Shown: piece after piece, positions 55,280-64,000 of the stretch | How the letters are laid out: the number at the start of each line of letters is the position of its first letter | Numbering within the stretch: position 1 is the first letter of the stretch | Assembly: GCA_022844135.1 (NCBI GenBank) | Contig: JALHMG010000021.1 | Coordinates: 26,762 to 90,761 of the forward strand | Direction: 5' to 3' | Length of the DNA stretch: 64,000 bases | Origin: Lysobacterales bacterium | GTDB lineage: Bacteria > Pseudomonadota > Gammaproteobacteria > Xanthomonadales > SZUA-5 | Notes under the pieces: model-generated | Seen by the model: the letters and a program-made list of their open reading frames with translations, nothing else | Databases searched by the model: none | What the model was told of the DNA's origin: nothing | Position numbers and translations under genes: made by a program

Positions 55280-55531
55280 ATGGACGCAATCACGTACTCG
55301 GCTGCCAGGGCAAACCTGGCCCGTACGATGGATCGCGTTTGCCACGACCACGAGCCGCTGATCATTACGCGCAGTGGCGAGCAATCGGTAGTGATGCTGT
55401 CTTTGGAAGATTATCGGTCGCTCGAAGAAACGGCCTATCTGCTGCGCAGTCCGGTGAACGCGCGGCGGCTGTTGGACGCGGTCGCTGAGCTGAATGCGGG
55501 TAACGGTACCGAACGTGCGCTTGTTCCGTGA
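55280..55531 (+). CDS. yefM: YefM antitoxin (Phd/YefM family)
   Basis: An 83 aa antitoxin and autorepressor. [20 protein letters not shown] and [25 protein letters not shown] form the Phd/YefM DNA-binding dimer; the flexible C-terminus binds YoeB. GAGG at 55267-55270 supports the ATG at 55280 rather than 55265. Length equals that of the E. coli protein as I remember it. The stop overlaps the GTG start of yoeB (GTGA), and the TGTACA operator lies upstream. Confidence 0.94.
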   Translation: MDAITYSAARANLARTMDRVCHDHEPLIITRSGEQSVVMLSLEDYRSLEETAYLLRSPVNARRLLDAVAELNAGNGTERALVP

Positions 55532-55785
55532 GACTGGTCTTCGCTGAGCAAGCATGGGAAGACTACCGATACTGGCAAGCGCAGGATTGCCAGATGGTCG
55601 TTCGGATCAATCGCTTGATCGCCGAAACGATGCGCGAGCCCTTCAGCGGACCGGGCAAACCTGAGCCGCTCAAGCACGCCCTGGCCGAGTTCTGGTCGCG
55701 GCGTTTCACCGAAGAGCACCGTATGGTGTATCGCATGGAGGACGGCGCTCTGCTCCTTGCGCAATTGCGGTATCACTACGCATGA
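55528..55785 (+). CDS. yoeB: YoeB toxin, ribosome-dependent mRNase
   Basis: An 85 aa RelE-superfamily toxin that cleaves mRNA at the ribosomal A site. LVFAEQAWEDYRYWQAQD starts the family core. The catalytic residues E46 (GKPEPLKH), R65 (EEHRMVYRM) and H83 (RYHYA) are all present, so it should be active. Start is a GTG overlapping yefM. The pair sits on the plus strand between accD and trpA, both on minus. Confidence 0.94.
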   Translation: MRLVFAEQAWEDYRYWQAQDCQMVVRINRLIAETMREPFSGPGKPEPLKHALAEFWSRRFTEEHRMVYRMEDGALLLAQLRYHYA

Positions 55786-56004
55786 GGATTCTCGCGGTGG
55801 CTTCAGGAAAAAATCTTCAAGGGCATTGCTCCATTGCAGGTGCAGCACCAATGCGGGTGCTGGTGCCTACGCGGTGAAGCGAACTCGTGCTGTGGGCGAA
55901 ATGCGTCCACGCGTGTCGATGGGCGCGGCGGTAGGGGACGTCATTCTCGGGCAGTAAACGAGCAATCCGCGTCCCGAGAGCCCCGACAGGACGCGTCACG
56001 CTCG

Positions 56005-56814
56005 TTAATCTCTTGCGGAAGAAAGCGCCTTTCGAATCGGCTGTAAAAACCCACCAATCGCCGCACTCAGCGCCGCCGCATCGCTGCATGGCGCCATGCG
56101 TTCGATCAGCGCACTGCCGATGACGATGGCGTCGGCGTGCTCGCCCAGCGCTTTGGCGCTGGATGCGTCCTTGATGCCAAAGCCCACGGCCAAAGGCACG
56201 CTGGTTTCGGACTTGATCTCGGCGATGGCCTTTAGCGCGCTGTCTTGTTCCAGATGCCCCGCGCCGGTGATGCCTTTGAACGACACGTAATAAATGAAGC
56301 CGCTCGCTTGCGCGGCAATGCGCAGCCGGCGCTCGGCCGGCGTAGTCGGCGCGATCAGGTGGATTTGCTTGAGATCATGAGCGTCAAGCAGCGGTCGATA
56401 GCCGGCCGATTCTTCGATCGGGCAATCGACGAGCAACAGGCCGTCGGCGCCGGCTGCCGCCGCATCCGCAATGAACTGGTTCGTGCCGTAGCGTTCGATG
56501 GGGTTCAGATAGCCCATCAAAATCACGGGCGTTGCTGTATCGCCGACGCGGAATTGGCGCAGCGCGTCGAGCACGTGTTTAAGTCCCACGCCCTTGGCGA
56601 GTGCGCGTTCGTTGGCTTGCTGGATCACCGGCCCGTCCGCCATTGGATCGGAGAACGGCATGCCAAGTTCGATCAAATCCACCCCATGTTCGACCAGCGC
56701 GGCCATCGCCACGGGCGTGAGCGCCGGATCGGGATCGCCTGCAGTCAGGAAGGTGATGAGGCCGGTGCGCTGCTGCTCGCGCAACGCGGAGAAACGAGCA
56801 TCGATGCGATTCAC
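56005..56814 (-). CDS. trpA: Tryptophan synthase alpha subunit
   Basis: Cleaves indole-3-glycerol phosphate to indole; 269 aa TIM barrel. [31 protein letters not shown] (catalytic E), [11 protein letters not shown] (catalytic D), [12 protein letters not shown] and [11 protein letters not shown] are present. It starts with GTG overlapping the trpB stop (GTGA). Partly complementary arms (about 55957-55975 and 55989-56006) lie across the stop codon, a possible weak 3' hairpin without a T-run. Between here and yoeB, 219 bp show no gene. Confidence 0.96.
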   Translation of the reverse strand: MNRIDARFSALREQQRTGLITFLTAGDPDPALTPVAMAALVEHGVDLIELGMPFSDPMADGPVIQQANERALAKGVGLKHVLDALRQFRVGDTATPVILMGYLNPIERYGTNQFIADAAAAGADGLLLVDCPIEESAGYRPLLDAHDLKQIHLIAPTTPAERRLRIAAQASGFIYYVSFKGITGAGHLEQDSALKAIAEIKSETSVPLAVGFGIKDASSAKALGEHADAIVIGSALIERMAPCSDAAALSAAIGGFLQPIRKALSSARD

Positions 56815-58052
56815 AGCGAGATGCCCTCCAGGCGCGCGATGGTATTGACGTCTTTGTCGCCGCGTCCCGAGAGATTCACCAGGACCGTTTGATCGGGGCG
56901 CATCGTCCTTGCCAGCTTTACGCCATACGCCACCGCGTGCGCGCTTTCGAGCGCCGCGAGAATGCCTTCGGTGCGCGCAAGCTGGTGAAAACCGGCGAGC
57001 GCCTCGGTGTCGGTGATCGGCACGTATTGCGCGCGACCCGTGTCTTTCAGAAAAGCATGCTCAGGCCCAACGCCGGGGTAATCCAAACCTGCGGATACCG
57101 AATGTGTCTCGATCACCTGGCCATCGGCATCGGTGATCAAGTAGGTGCGATTGCCGTGTAGTACGCCCGGTATCCCCGCCGACAACGACGCCGCATGGCG
57201 ACCGGTTTCGATGCCATCGCCAGCGGCTTCCGCGCCGATGATCGCCACATCCTTGTCGCCCAGGAACGCATGGAAAATGCCGATGGCATTGCTGCCGCCG
57301 CCGACGCAAGCCACCACGGCATCCGGAAGCTTGCCGTAATCGGCGAGCATTTGCTCGCGCGCTTCTGTGCCGGTGATCGCGTTGAAGTCGCGCACCATCA
57401 TCGGGTACGGATGTGGGCCAGCGACCGTGCCGATCATGTAGAAGGTATGGTCGACATTCGTCACCCAGTCGCGCAGCGCTTCGTTGAGTGCGTCTTTGAG
57501 CGTTTTCGATCCGCTCTGCACGGGAACCACGGTGGCGCCGAGCAATTTCATCCGGAACACGTTGATCGCCTGACGCTCGATGTCTACCGCGCCCATGTAA
57601 ACCACGCATTCGAGGCCCAGACGCGCAGCGACGGTGGCGCTGGCCACGCCGTGCTGGCCGGCGCCGGTTTCGGCGATGATGCGGCGCTTGCCCATGCGTT
57701 TGGCGAGCAAACCCTGGCCGATGGTGTTGTTGATCTTGTGCGCGCCGGTATGGTTCAAGTCCTCGCGCTTGAGCAGGATCTGCGCGCCGCCGACCTCGCG
57801 GCTCAAGCGTTCGGCATGATAAATCGGCGTTGGCCGGCCCACGTAATACTTGCGATCGCGGCGCAACTCTTCGATGAAGGTGGGGTCGTGCCGATAGTGA
57901 TCGTAGGCCGCCGCCAGCTCCGCGAGCGGCTGCATCAACGTTTCGGCAACGAAACTGCCGCCGTAGGGACCGAAATGGCCACGCTCGTCCGGCAGCGCGC
58001 TGTAGTCGACGTTATCCGCCGACAAGTTCTCGACTTGCACGTTCAACCTCAT
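56811..58052 (-). CDS. trpB: Tryptophan synthase beta subunit
   Basis: PLP enzyme joining indole and serine to tryptophan; 413 aa. [36 protein letters not shown] (PLP lysine in HTGAHK), [25 protein letters not shown] and [14 protein letters not shown] are all present. The chosen ATG at 58052 gives a 41-bp overlap with the end of trpF; starts further in would shorten the overlap and cannot be excluded because the first 15 residues are not conserved. Confidence 0.95.
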   Translation of the reverse strand: MRLNVQVENLSADNVDYSALPDERGHFGPYGGSFVAETLMQPLAELAAAYDHYRHDPTFIEELRRDRKYYVGRPTPIYHAERLSREVGGAQILLKREDLNHTGAHKINNTIGQGLLAKRMGKRRIIAETGAGQHGVASATVAARLGLECVVYMGAVDIERQAINVFRMKLLGATVVPVQSGSKTLKDALNEALRDWVTNVDHTFYMIGTVAGPHPYPMMVRDFNAITGTEAREQMLADYGKLPDAVVACVGGGSNAIGIFHAFLGDKDVAIIGAEAAGDGIETGRHAASLSAGIPGVLHGNRTYLITDADGQVIETHSVSAGLDYPGVGPEHAFLKDTGRAQYVPITDTEALAGFHQLARTEGILAALESAHAVAYGVKLARTMRPDQTVLVNLSGRGDKDVNTIARLEGISL

Positions 58053-58653
58053 CGATGAATGTCCGCATACGCTCGGCGCTTTTGACGCCCGGCGTCGATT
58101 CGATGCCGCTGGAGACATCGACCGCATACGGTCTGACTTGCGAAATGGCCTCAGCAACCGTCTCAGGTTTGAGGCCGCCAGCAAGAACAATACGCGAAGC
58201 GAGTGACGGGGTGATCAAGGACCAGTCGAAGGCATGACCACTGCCTCCGGATTGCCCGCTCCGATGGGCATCCAAAAGCAACCCGCGGGCCGCGCCGAAG
58301 CGCGCCGACTCCGCGGCGAGGTCGGGCATATCGCCCATGGCGATGGCTTTGAGGTAGGGCAGTCCAAAGCTCGCGCAAAACGCCGGCGACTCGCGGCCGT
58401 GAAACTGCAAAAGATCGAGCGCAACGCCACCCAATACGGCGCGCACGTGGTCGGCGTCGCTGTCCATGAACAGACCCACGCGCGCGACGAATGGCGGCGC
58501 AGCGACAAGCGCCGCGCGTGCCTCATCGATATCCACCGCGCGTTTGCTGCCCGGCACGAAGACCAGGCCCACCGCGTCGACGCCAAGCTGGGCCGCAATG
58601 GCGATGTCGTCGGCGCGCTTGAAGCCGCAGAATTTGACGCGCACGCGTCTCAT
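58012..58653 (-). CDS. trpF: Phosphoribosylanthranilate isomerase
   Basis: Third step of tryptophan synthesis; 213 aa TIM barrel. [20 protein letters not shown] (catalytic cysteine), [43 protein letters not shown] (catalytic aspartate) and [14 protein letters not shown] are present. The ATG overlaps the truA stop (ATGA). Confidence 0.96.
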   Translation of the reverse strand: MRRVRVKFCGFKRADDIAIAAQLGVDAVGLVFVPGSKRAVDIDEARAALVAAPPFVARVGLFMDSDADHVRAVLGGVALDLLQFHGRESPAFCASFGLPYLKAIAMGDMPDLAAESARFGAARGLLLDAHRSGQSGGSGHAFDWSLITPSLASRIVLAGGLKPETVAEAISQVRPYAVDVSSGIESTPGVKSAERMRTFIDEVERASRELVGG

Positions 58654-59435
58654 GCGATGTGTTCCGATGGCAGGGGAAAGTGGGCTGGGTAGCGCGGTCC
58701 CAGGAACACCAGACCCTGGGGGCTGGCAGTGGGGCCTGCCAGCTTGCGATTGCGCGCCGCGAGTACCTCGCCAATCCATTCCACCGGACGCTCGCCGCGA
58801 CCGACCAGCAGCAGGCTGCCGACGATATTGCGAATCATGTGATGCAAGAATGCATTGGCGATGAACTCAATATCGATGATGCCCGAGATCGCCGAGAAGC
58901 CGATGTGTTTGACCAGCCGCATGGGCGTTGGCGATTGGCAGGCAACGGTGCGGTAGCTGGTGAAATCGTGCTCGCCAATCAGGGCACGCGCTGCCTCGTC
59001 CATGCGCGCGACATCGAGGTCGAAGTACGCCCACATCGATTGATGGCGATCGAGCACCGGTCGATGCGTGGAGCGCACGATGCGATAGCGATAGCGGCGA
59101 TCGATGGCACTGTAACGCGCGTGAAAATCCATCGGCACCTGCCGCACCCACTTGACCGCCACATCATCCGGCAGATGCGTATTGCTACCTAACACCCAGG
59201 AGCGTTCGGATCGAATCGCGCTCGACTCGAAATGCGCCACCTGTCCCAGCGCGTGCACGCCGGTATCGGTGCGACCCGCGCACGTGAGCACGATGGGTTC
59301 GTTGGCAACGAACGACATCGCGGCCTCCACCGTGGCCTGCACGGTGGGCGTCTGGTCCTGCGTCTGCCAGCCTAGAAATCGTGTGCCATCGTATTCGATG
59401 CCGGCGGCGTATCGATGAGTCGGGCGATCTGTCAT
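58650..59435 (-). CDS. truA: tRNA pseudouridine(38-40) synthase
   Basis: Converts uridines 38-40 of tRNA anticodon stems to pseudouridine; 261 aa. AAGIEYDGTRFLGWQTQ, the catalytic CAGRTDTGVHALGQVAHF (second D), YRYRIVRS and FLHHMIRNIVGSLLLVGRGE are present. First gene of the truA-trpF-trpB-trpA overlapping unit, an order shared by many gammaproteobacteria. Confidence 0.96.
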   Translation of the reverse strand: MTDRPTHRYAAGIEYDGTRFLGWQTQDQTPTVQATVEAAMSFVANEPIVLTCAGRTDTGVHALGQVAHFESSAIRSERSWVLGSNTHLPDDVAVKWVRQVPMDFHARYSAIDRRYRYRIVRSTHRPVLDRHQSMWAYFDLDVARMDEAARALIGEHDFTSYRTVACQSPTPMRLVKHIGFSAISGIIDIEFIANAFLHHMIRNIVGSLLLVGRGERPVEWIGEVLAARNRKLAGPTASPQGLVFLGPRYPAHFPLPSEHIA

Positions 59436-59477
59436 CGCACGCAGCATAGCTTCGCGCCGTCCTCTGCGACGGCCAAA

Positions 59478-61517
59478 TCAATCTTCCTCGTGCTTGGGCT
59501 TGTAAGCCTCCATCAGCTGCTTTTGCACATTCCCAGGCACGGCCTCGAAATGGCTCAATTCCAGCGAATAGCGCCCACGGCCTCCGGTCATGGCTTTGAG
59601 CTCGTTGCTGTACTCGCTGACCTCCGCCAGCGGTACCTGTGCCTTGACGATCAGCTCGCCGCCGCGCGCGGTATCGGTGCCGTTGATGCGCGCGCGCTTG
59701 GTGGCAAGCCCGCCGGTGATATCGCCCATATGCTCGGCGGGTACGGTTACATCGAGATTGACGATGGGCTCCAGCACCAATGGACGGGCTTTGGCCAGTG
59801 CATCGAGAAACGCGCGTTTGCCGGCGCTGACGAAGGCAACTTCCTTGGAATCGACCGGATGGTGCTTGCCGTCGTACACGATCACGCGCACGTCGTGAAT
59901 GGCATAGCCAGCGATGGCGCCCGTCTCCAGCACCATGCGCACGCCTTTCTCGATAGCCGGCAGGAACTGGCCCGGAATCGTACCGCCTTTGACTTCGTCG
60001 ACGAACTCGAATCCGGTGCCGCGCGGCAGCGGCTCAACGCGCAGGAACACCTCTCCGAACTGGCCAGCGCCGCCGGTCTGTTTCTTGTGCCGATGATGGC
60101 CATCGGCGTTCGCAGAAATCGTCTCACGATAGGCGATGCGCGGCGGGCGCGTGATCACTTCCACGCCATAGCGATCCTTCATGCGTTCCAGCATCACACG
60201 CAGATGCAACTCGCCCAAGCCGCGGATAACCGTCTCGTTCAATTCCTTGTGGTGTTCGATGCGAAAACACGGGTCTTCCTCGTGCAGCTTGTGCAGCGCA
60301 TTCGACAGCTTTTGCTCCTGCCCGCGCGTCGCAGGCTCGATCGCCAGACCGAACATCGGCTGTGGAAAATCGATGGGCTTCAGATGGATGTGATCTTCAT
60401 CGTGACTGTCGTGCAGCACCGCATCGAAGTGGATCTCCTCCACCTTCGCGACCGCAGCTATATCGCCTGGCACGGCTTCATCGATCTCGCTGTGCTCCTT
60501 GCCCTTGAGCTTGAACAGGTGCCCCACTTTGAACGGCTTTTTGCCATCGTCGACGAACAGCTGTGTGTCTTTACGCACCGTGCCCTGGTACAAGCGGAAC
60601 ACGCTCAATTTGCCTACGAAAGGATCGTTGATGATCTTGAATACATCTGCGACCACGTGCTTCTTCCCATCGGGTTCGGTGCGGAACGACTCGTCGCCGC
60701 GCACGAACAGCGGCGGGTTGGCCTCGGAGGGATTCGGCATCAGTTTTTCGAACAGATCCAAGAGCTCTTTGACGCCCGCGCCGGTGCGCGCAGAGACAAA
60801 GCAAATCGGTACCAAATGCCCCTCGCGCAAACACTGCTCGAAAGCATCGTGCAACTCCTGCCCGGACAGGCCCGCTTCGCCTTCTTCCAGGTAATGTCCC
60901 ATCACATCTTCGTTGATTTCGACGACCTGATCGATGATGCGCTGGTGGGCCTGGGCGACATCGCCAAAATCCGCTGTGCCGCTTGGACTGAAGAAACAAT
61001 CGACTACGCCGGCTCGTCCCTTGGCCGGCAGATTGATCGGCAGACACTCGTTTCCGAAAGTCTCTCGCAGTTGCTCGACGAGCAAATCCAGCTCCGCTTC
61101 TTCATGCTCCATTTTGTTGACGATCAGCAGCCGGCAAAGGCGCCGAGCCTTGGCGTACTCCATCAGACGAACGGTGGAGAACTCGATGCCATGCGCGGCA
61201 TTGACCACCACTGCGCACGTTTCCACGGCTGCCAGCGCCGACAGCGTCGGGCCGCGAAAATCCGGGTACCCTGGCGTATCGATCAGATTGACGTGAATCC
61301 CGCCGTGATCGATCGATGCGATGGCTGTGTTGAGCGAGTGCTGCCGCGACTTCTCCATCGGATCGTGATCCGACACTGTTGTGCCACGCTCGATGCTGCC
61401 AGCCACGTTGATCGCTCCGCCGGCCAGCAGCAGCGCCTCGAACAACGTGGTCTTGCCCGCGCCGGCGTGGCCAGTCAGAGCAACGTTGCGGATGTCTTTC
61501 GTGGCATAACTTGGCAT
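59478..61517 (-). CDS. Elongation factor G-like GTPase (EF-G2/FusA2 type)
   Basis: A 679 aa translational GTPase related to EF-G. G1 is GHAGAGKTT (residues 16-24), G3 IDTPGYPDF, G4 NKMEHE (E where NKxD usually has D). Domain II, domain III, domain IV (HKKQTGGAGQFGEVFLRVEP) and domain V (GRYSLELSHFEAVPGNVQ) are all complete. It lacks the switch sequences of canonical EF-G, so it belongs to the EF-G-like branch whose role (ribosome rescue or recycling) is poorly defined. GGGAGA precedes the ATG. Confidence 0.9.
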   Translation of the reverse strand: MPSYATKDIRNVALTGHAGAGKTTLFEALLLAGGAINVAGSIERGTTVSDHDPMEKSRQHSLNTAIASIDHGGIHVNLIDTPGYPDFRGPTLSALAAVETCAVVVNAAHGIEFSTVRLMEYAKARRLCRLLIVNKMEHEEAELDLLVEQLRETFGNECLPINLPAKGRAGVVDCFFSPSGTADFGDVAQAHQRIIDQVVEINEDVMGHYLEEGEAGLSGQELHDAFEQCLREGHLVPICFVSARTGAGVKELLDLFEKLMPNPSEANPPLFVRGDESFRTEPDGKKHVVADVFKIINDPFVGKLSVFRLYQGTVRKDTQLFVDDGKKPFKVGHLFKLKGKEHSEIDEAVPGDIAAVAKVEEIHFDAVLHDSHDEDHIHLKPIDFPQPMFGLAIEPATRGQEQKLSNALHKLHEEDPCFRIEHHKELNETVIRGLGELHLRVMLERMKDRYGVEVITRPPRIAYRETISANADGHHRHKKQTGGAGQFGEVFLRVEPLPRGTGFEFVDEVKGGTIPGQFLPAIEKGVRMVLETGAIAGYAIHDVRVIVYDGKHHPVDSKEVAFVSAGKRAFLDALAKARPLVLEPIVNLDVTVPAEHMGDITGGLATKRARINGTDTARGGELIVKAQVPLAEVSEYSNELKAMTGGRGRYSLELSHFEAVPGNVQKQLMEAYKPKHEED

Positions 61518-61722
61518 CGTTCGATCTCCCTGGCACTAGGTTCGCAATGTCGACATGCAAGCGACACACGCCCGACACTACGCTCTGACAGACCGAAGAA
61601 AAAGCACGAAGCGTGTTGCGCTGCAACAGGTGCTCGGACCTTAGTCGCGAGTAGACCGTGCGGAGTCGCAAGGCGGCGACCCGTTGACCAATGACGATTT
61701 ACCATCGAGTGCTTACGACCCC

Positions 61723-62742
61723 ATGATCGATCTCATCTCCGACACCGTCACCCGCCCCACACCCGCCATGCTCGACGCGATGGCGCGCGCGCCCGTGGGC
61801 GACGATGTGTTCAACGAGGATCCGAGCGCGCACGCGCTGCAATCGTACGCCGCGCAACTGTTCGGCCATGAGGCGGCGCTGTTCATGCCCTCGGGTGTGA
61901 TGAGCAACCAGATTGCGATCAAGGCGCACACGCAGCCGATGGACGAGCTGATCTGCTCGGACATGGCGCACGTGTATCGCTACGAAAATGGCGGCTATGG
62001 CTTCCACTCGCAGATCGCCGTGCATCCCATCCATGCAGCGCGCGGCATCATCACGCCCGAGCAGATCGCGGCCGCGATCAAGCCCATCGCCGACTGGCTG
62101 CCGCGCTCGCGACTGGTGGTCATCGAGAACACCGTCAACGCCGCTGGCGGCGCCGTGCAGCGCCTGGGCGAGGCGCGCGCGATTTCAGAGCTGTGCCGCG
62201 AGCGCGGTCTGAAACTGCACCTCGACGGCGCGCGTCTGTTCAACGCGCTCGCCGTCACCGGCGATTCGCCCAGCGCCTGGGGGCAGCTCTGCGACAGCAT
62301 TTCGATTTGCCTCTCGAAGGGCCTCGGCGCACCGGTGGGATCGCTGCTGATCGGCCCCGCGGATTTCATCGTCCACGCGCGCCGCCTGCGCAAAGGCTTC
62401 GGCGGCGGCATGCGCCAGATCGGCGGTCTCGCCGCCGCGGGCTTGTATGCGCTGCAAAATCACGTCGAGCGCTTGACGATCGACCACGCCCACGCGCAGC
62501 AGATCGCCGCCGCCCTGCGCGATTGCGCGCTGGTCACGGCGATTCAACCGGTCGAAACCAATATCGTTATCTTCGATGTGTCCCCGCCCGCCGCCCAGTT
62601 CCTCGATCGCTTGCGCGCGCACAGCATTCGCGGCTCCGCGTTCGGGCCGAACACGGTGCGCCTCGTGACCCACCTCGACGTCAGCGCCGCGCAGGTCGAA
62701 CAGACCTGCGCGGCGATTTCGCGTCTCGGGCCCGATCATTGA
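61723..62742 (+). CDS. ltaE: Low-specificity L-threonine aldolase
   Basis: PLP enzyme cleaving threonine or allo-threonine to glycine and acetaldehyde; 339 aa. MIDLISDTVTRPTPAMLDAM and APVGDDVFNEDPSAHALQ are diagnostic. ENTVNAAGGAVQ, LHLDGARLFNA and SICLSKGLGAPVGSLL (PLP lysine) follow. I use the ATG at 61723; a TTG at 61684 is open but adds nothing conserved. The Fic gene begins 24 bp downstream on the same strand. Confidence 0.94.
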   Translation: MIDLISDTVTRPTPAMLDAMARAPVGDDVFNEDPSAHALQSYAAQLFGHEAALFMPSGVMSNQIAIKAHTQPMDELICSDMAHVYRYENGGYGFHSQIAVHPIHAARGIITPEQIAAAIKPIADWLPRSRLVVIENTVNAAGGAVQRLGEARAISELCRERGLKLHLDGARLFNALAVTGDSPSAWGQLCDSISICLSKGLGAPVGSLLIGPADFIVHARRLRKGFGGGMRQIGGLAAAGLYALQNHVERLTIDHAHAQQIAAALRDCALVTAIQPVETNIVIFDVSPPAAQFLDRLRAHSIRGSAFGPNTVRLVTHLDVSAAQVEQTCAAISRLGPDH

Positions 62743-62766
62743 CGTTTCCGATGGTAGGGCGATGCA

Positions 62767-63780
62767 ATGAGCCAACGCTACCAACCGCCGTACTCTGTGA
62801 CCGCAAAAATCGTGTCGCAAATTGCTGCGATCAGCGAGCGCATTGGACGCCTGAGCGCGATGAAGCCGCTCAGCGTGCGCTTACGGCGCATCAACCGGAT
62901 TCGTACGGTTCGAGGCTCGTTGGCAATCGAAGGCAATACGCTCAGCGAGGCACAGATCACCGCGATTCTGGACGGCGAAATCGTGATCGCGCCACCGCGG
63001 GAAGTGCAGGAGGCGCGCAATGCGCTGGCCGCTTACGAGCAGTTGGAACGTTGGAAACCCACTAACGAGCGGCATCTCCTGGAGGCCCACGCCAGACTGA
63101 TGTCAGGACTGGTTGACGATGCCGGACGCTACCGCTCTGGTGGAGTCGGTGTGATGCGTGGCCAGCGAGTTGTGCACATGGCGCCCCCAGCGCTACGAGT
63201 GCCGCTTCTGATGCGAGACTTGCTGCGCTGGTTGACCCAGACCGATCAGCATCCATTGATTGCCAGCAGCGTATTCCACTACGAATTTGAGTTTATCCAC
63301 CCATTCAGCGACGGCAACGGGCGCTTGGGCAGACTCTGGCAAACGCTCATCCTCTGCCGTTGGAACCCGCTATTTGCGCATGTCCAGGTGGAAAGCTTGG
63401 TACACGCCCATCAGCAAAGCTATTACCACGCACTGGGCGAGAGTACACGGCGCAACGACAGCGCTGTGTTTGTCGAGTTCATGCTCGATCGTCTGATGGA
63501 GGCTGTCGTTGGCATCGATTCTGGAAAAACGCCGGTGAAAACGCCGGTGAAAACGCCGGTGAAAACGCCGGTGAAAACGCCGGTGAAAACGCCGGTGAAA
63601 ACCGACGAGGCTTTGCTCAACCTGTTGGCGCGCCAGCCAACGATGACTCTGGCCACCGCTGCTGCGCAGTTGGGCAAGAGCACAAGCGCCATCGAGCGCG
63701 CCGCGCGGAATCTGCGCGATAAGGGCCGCCTCAATTACGTTGGCCCGCAGAAAGGCGGCCATTGGGAAGTGACGCCTTAG
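62767..63780 (+). CDS. Fic domain protein with KTPV repeat linker and C-terminal winged helix
   Basis: A 337 aa predicted AMP-transferase (AMPylator). The Fic motif IHPFSDGNGRLGR (H178) has every catalytic residue. An N-terminal inhibitory motif SLAIEGN (S51-x-x-x-E55-G) fits class II Fic proteins, so activity is autoinhibited until released. Residues about 254-277 are six KTPV repeats encoded by a 12-bp tandem repeat, then a C-terminal winged-helix-like domain (ATAAAQLGKSTSAIERAARN) that may bind DNA. Targets unknown. Possibly co-transcribed with ltaE. Confidence 0.9.
   Translation: MSQRYQPPYSVTAKIVSQIAAISERIGRLSAMKPLSVRLRRINRIRTVRGSLAIEGNTLSEAQITAILDGEIVIAPPREVQEARNALAAYEQLERWKPTNERHLLEAHARLMSGLVDDAGRYRSGGVGVMRGQRVVHMAPPALRVPLLMRDLLRWLTQTDQHPLIASSVFHYEFEFIHPFSDGNGRLGRLWQTLILCRWNPLFAHVQVESLVHAHQQSYYHALGESTRRNDSAVFVEFMLDRLMEAVVGIDSGKTPVKTPVKTPVKTPVKTPVKTPVKTDEALLNLLARQPTMTLATAAAQLGKSTSAIERAARNLRDKGRLNYVGPQKGGHWEVTP
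63526..63597 (+). repeat. Six copies of a 12-bp in-frame repeat
   Basis: AAAACGCCGGTG repeated six times without error, encoding (KTPV)6 in the linker between the Fic domain and the C-terminal winged helix. Since 12 is a multiple of three, slippage changes linker length without breaking the frame. Confidence 0.95.
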
Positions 63781-63840
63781 CCCGGACATTTCATGAGGGC
63801 GTGACCCAGGGCGTTGCCCTGGGCTCGCATGCGATGCCCG
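63781..63840. repeat. Diverged palindromic repeat after the Fic gene
   Basis: Begins directly after the Fic stop with CCCGGACATTTCATGAGG, a variant of the element at 4872 and 63983. It continues into the hairpin CCCAGGGC-GTT-GCCCTGGG (63805-63823), whose stem is identical to that at 28807-28825, and CATGCGATGCCCGG. No gene is seen from here to the window end. Confidence 0.65.
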
Positions 63841-63923
63841 GTTTGGGCACGCACGTGGTTTTGTTTGGACATTGTCGGTGATCGACGGACCCGCGCCATC
63901 GCCATTTGGTATCGCGGGACCTG

Positions 63924-63979
63924 GTGTGGTGTCCCAAAAGTAACTGGAAATCGTTCACCTTACTGTTGGGACACCACAC
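63924..63979. repeat. 20-bp inverted repeat, possible small mobile element remnant
   Basis: GTGTGGTGTCCCAAAAGTAA (63924-63943) is inverted at 63960-63979 with one mismatch, around a 16-nt loop. It resembles facing terminal repeats of an insertion sequence with the body lost, or a hairpin repeat. No transposase is in the window. Confidence 0.6.
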
Positions 63980-63982
63980 TAG

Positions 63983-64000
63983 CCCGCATATTTCATGAGG
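63983..64000. repeat. Truncated copy of the CCCGCATATTTCAT palindrome
   Basis: CCCGCATATTTCATGAGG is identical to the first 18 bases of the element at 4872. The right arm lies beyond the window end. Confidence 0.8.

Overview
The window is GC-rich chromosomal DNA of a gammaproteobacterium, most likely of the Xanthomonadales/Lysobacterales (Rhodanobacteraceae-like; the genus cannot be read from the sequence). The pointers are the truA-trpF-trpB-trpA...accD order, erpA facing a bactofilin and a DUF6776-type gene, an aerobic coxB-coxA-(36 aa protein)-ctaG-coxC operon preceded by a DUF2244 gene, a phasin, and comEC. Most of the window is core genome. Accessory DNA is concentrated at 22.4-23.3 kb (repeats), 28.7-35.6 kb (a conflict island) and at the right edge.

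Layout. 0-3.2 kb: purine catabolism, with a truncated xdhB and xdhA on the minus strand, divergent from an adenine deaminase. 3.2-10.6 kb: an unknown membrane protein, a GNAT, a molybdopterin oxidoreductase, an arginine-methyltransferase-like enzyme and comEC. 10.7-16 kb: a diguanylate cyclase, a methionine/glutamine transaminase with its omega-amidase, a Uma2 nuclease and pyruvate kinase. 16-22.3 kb: a degenerate REC-GGDEF-EAL protein, rdgB and hemW in one overlapping unit, then a zinc-type TonB receptor under a Zur-like palindrome. 22.4-23.3 kb: a duplicated, hairpin-rich repeat block. 23.3-28.7 kb: a queuosine-precursor transporter, a Ycf46-like ATPase, a MltD-like transglycosylase, a thioesterase and a GH18-like protein.

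29.0-35.1 kb holds the most interesting locus: four co-directional genes encoding a TIR protein, a MoxR-type AAA+ ATPase, a 927 aa protein with a vWA-like region fused to a formylglycine-generating-enzyme (FGE)-fold domain, and a stand-alone FGE-fold protein. The first three overlap. Both FGE domains lack the catalytic cysteines. It looks like a ternary NTP-dependent conflict (anti-phage or suicide) system, with TIR as effector, MoxR/vWA as switch and FGE folds as sensors. A hicBA toxin-antitoxin pair follows.

35.8-40.7 kb encodes a 2-oxoacid oxidoreductase (KorAB-like) preceded by a GltD-like flavoprotein with ferredoxin-type clusters, which suggests a self-contained NAD(P)-linked enzyme. 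A 37-bp-arm inverted repeat separates the flavoprotein from korA. 40.7-49.1 kb: Hpt protein, class V aminotransferase, META-MliC lipoprotein, cold-shock gene with four tandem terminators, tRNA-Leu, erpA, bactofilin, a secreted P-domain protein, phasin, chalcone-isomerase-like protein, queD and tRNA-Met. 49.3-53.9 kb: cytochrome c oxidase operon. 54.3-61.5 kb: accD, a yefM-yoeB module placed between accD and trpA, trpA, trpB, trpF, truA and an EF-G-like GTPase. 61.7-64 kb: threonine aldolase, a Fic protein with a 12-bp in-frame repeat, and dispersed palindromic repeats, one cut by the window end.

All calls come from reading the sequence and from family knowledge. No database search was run.
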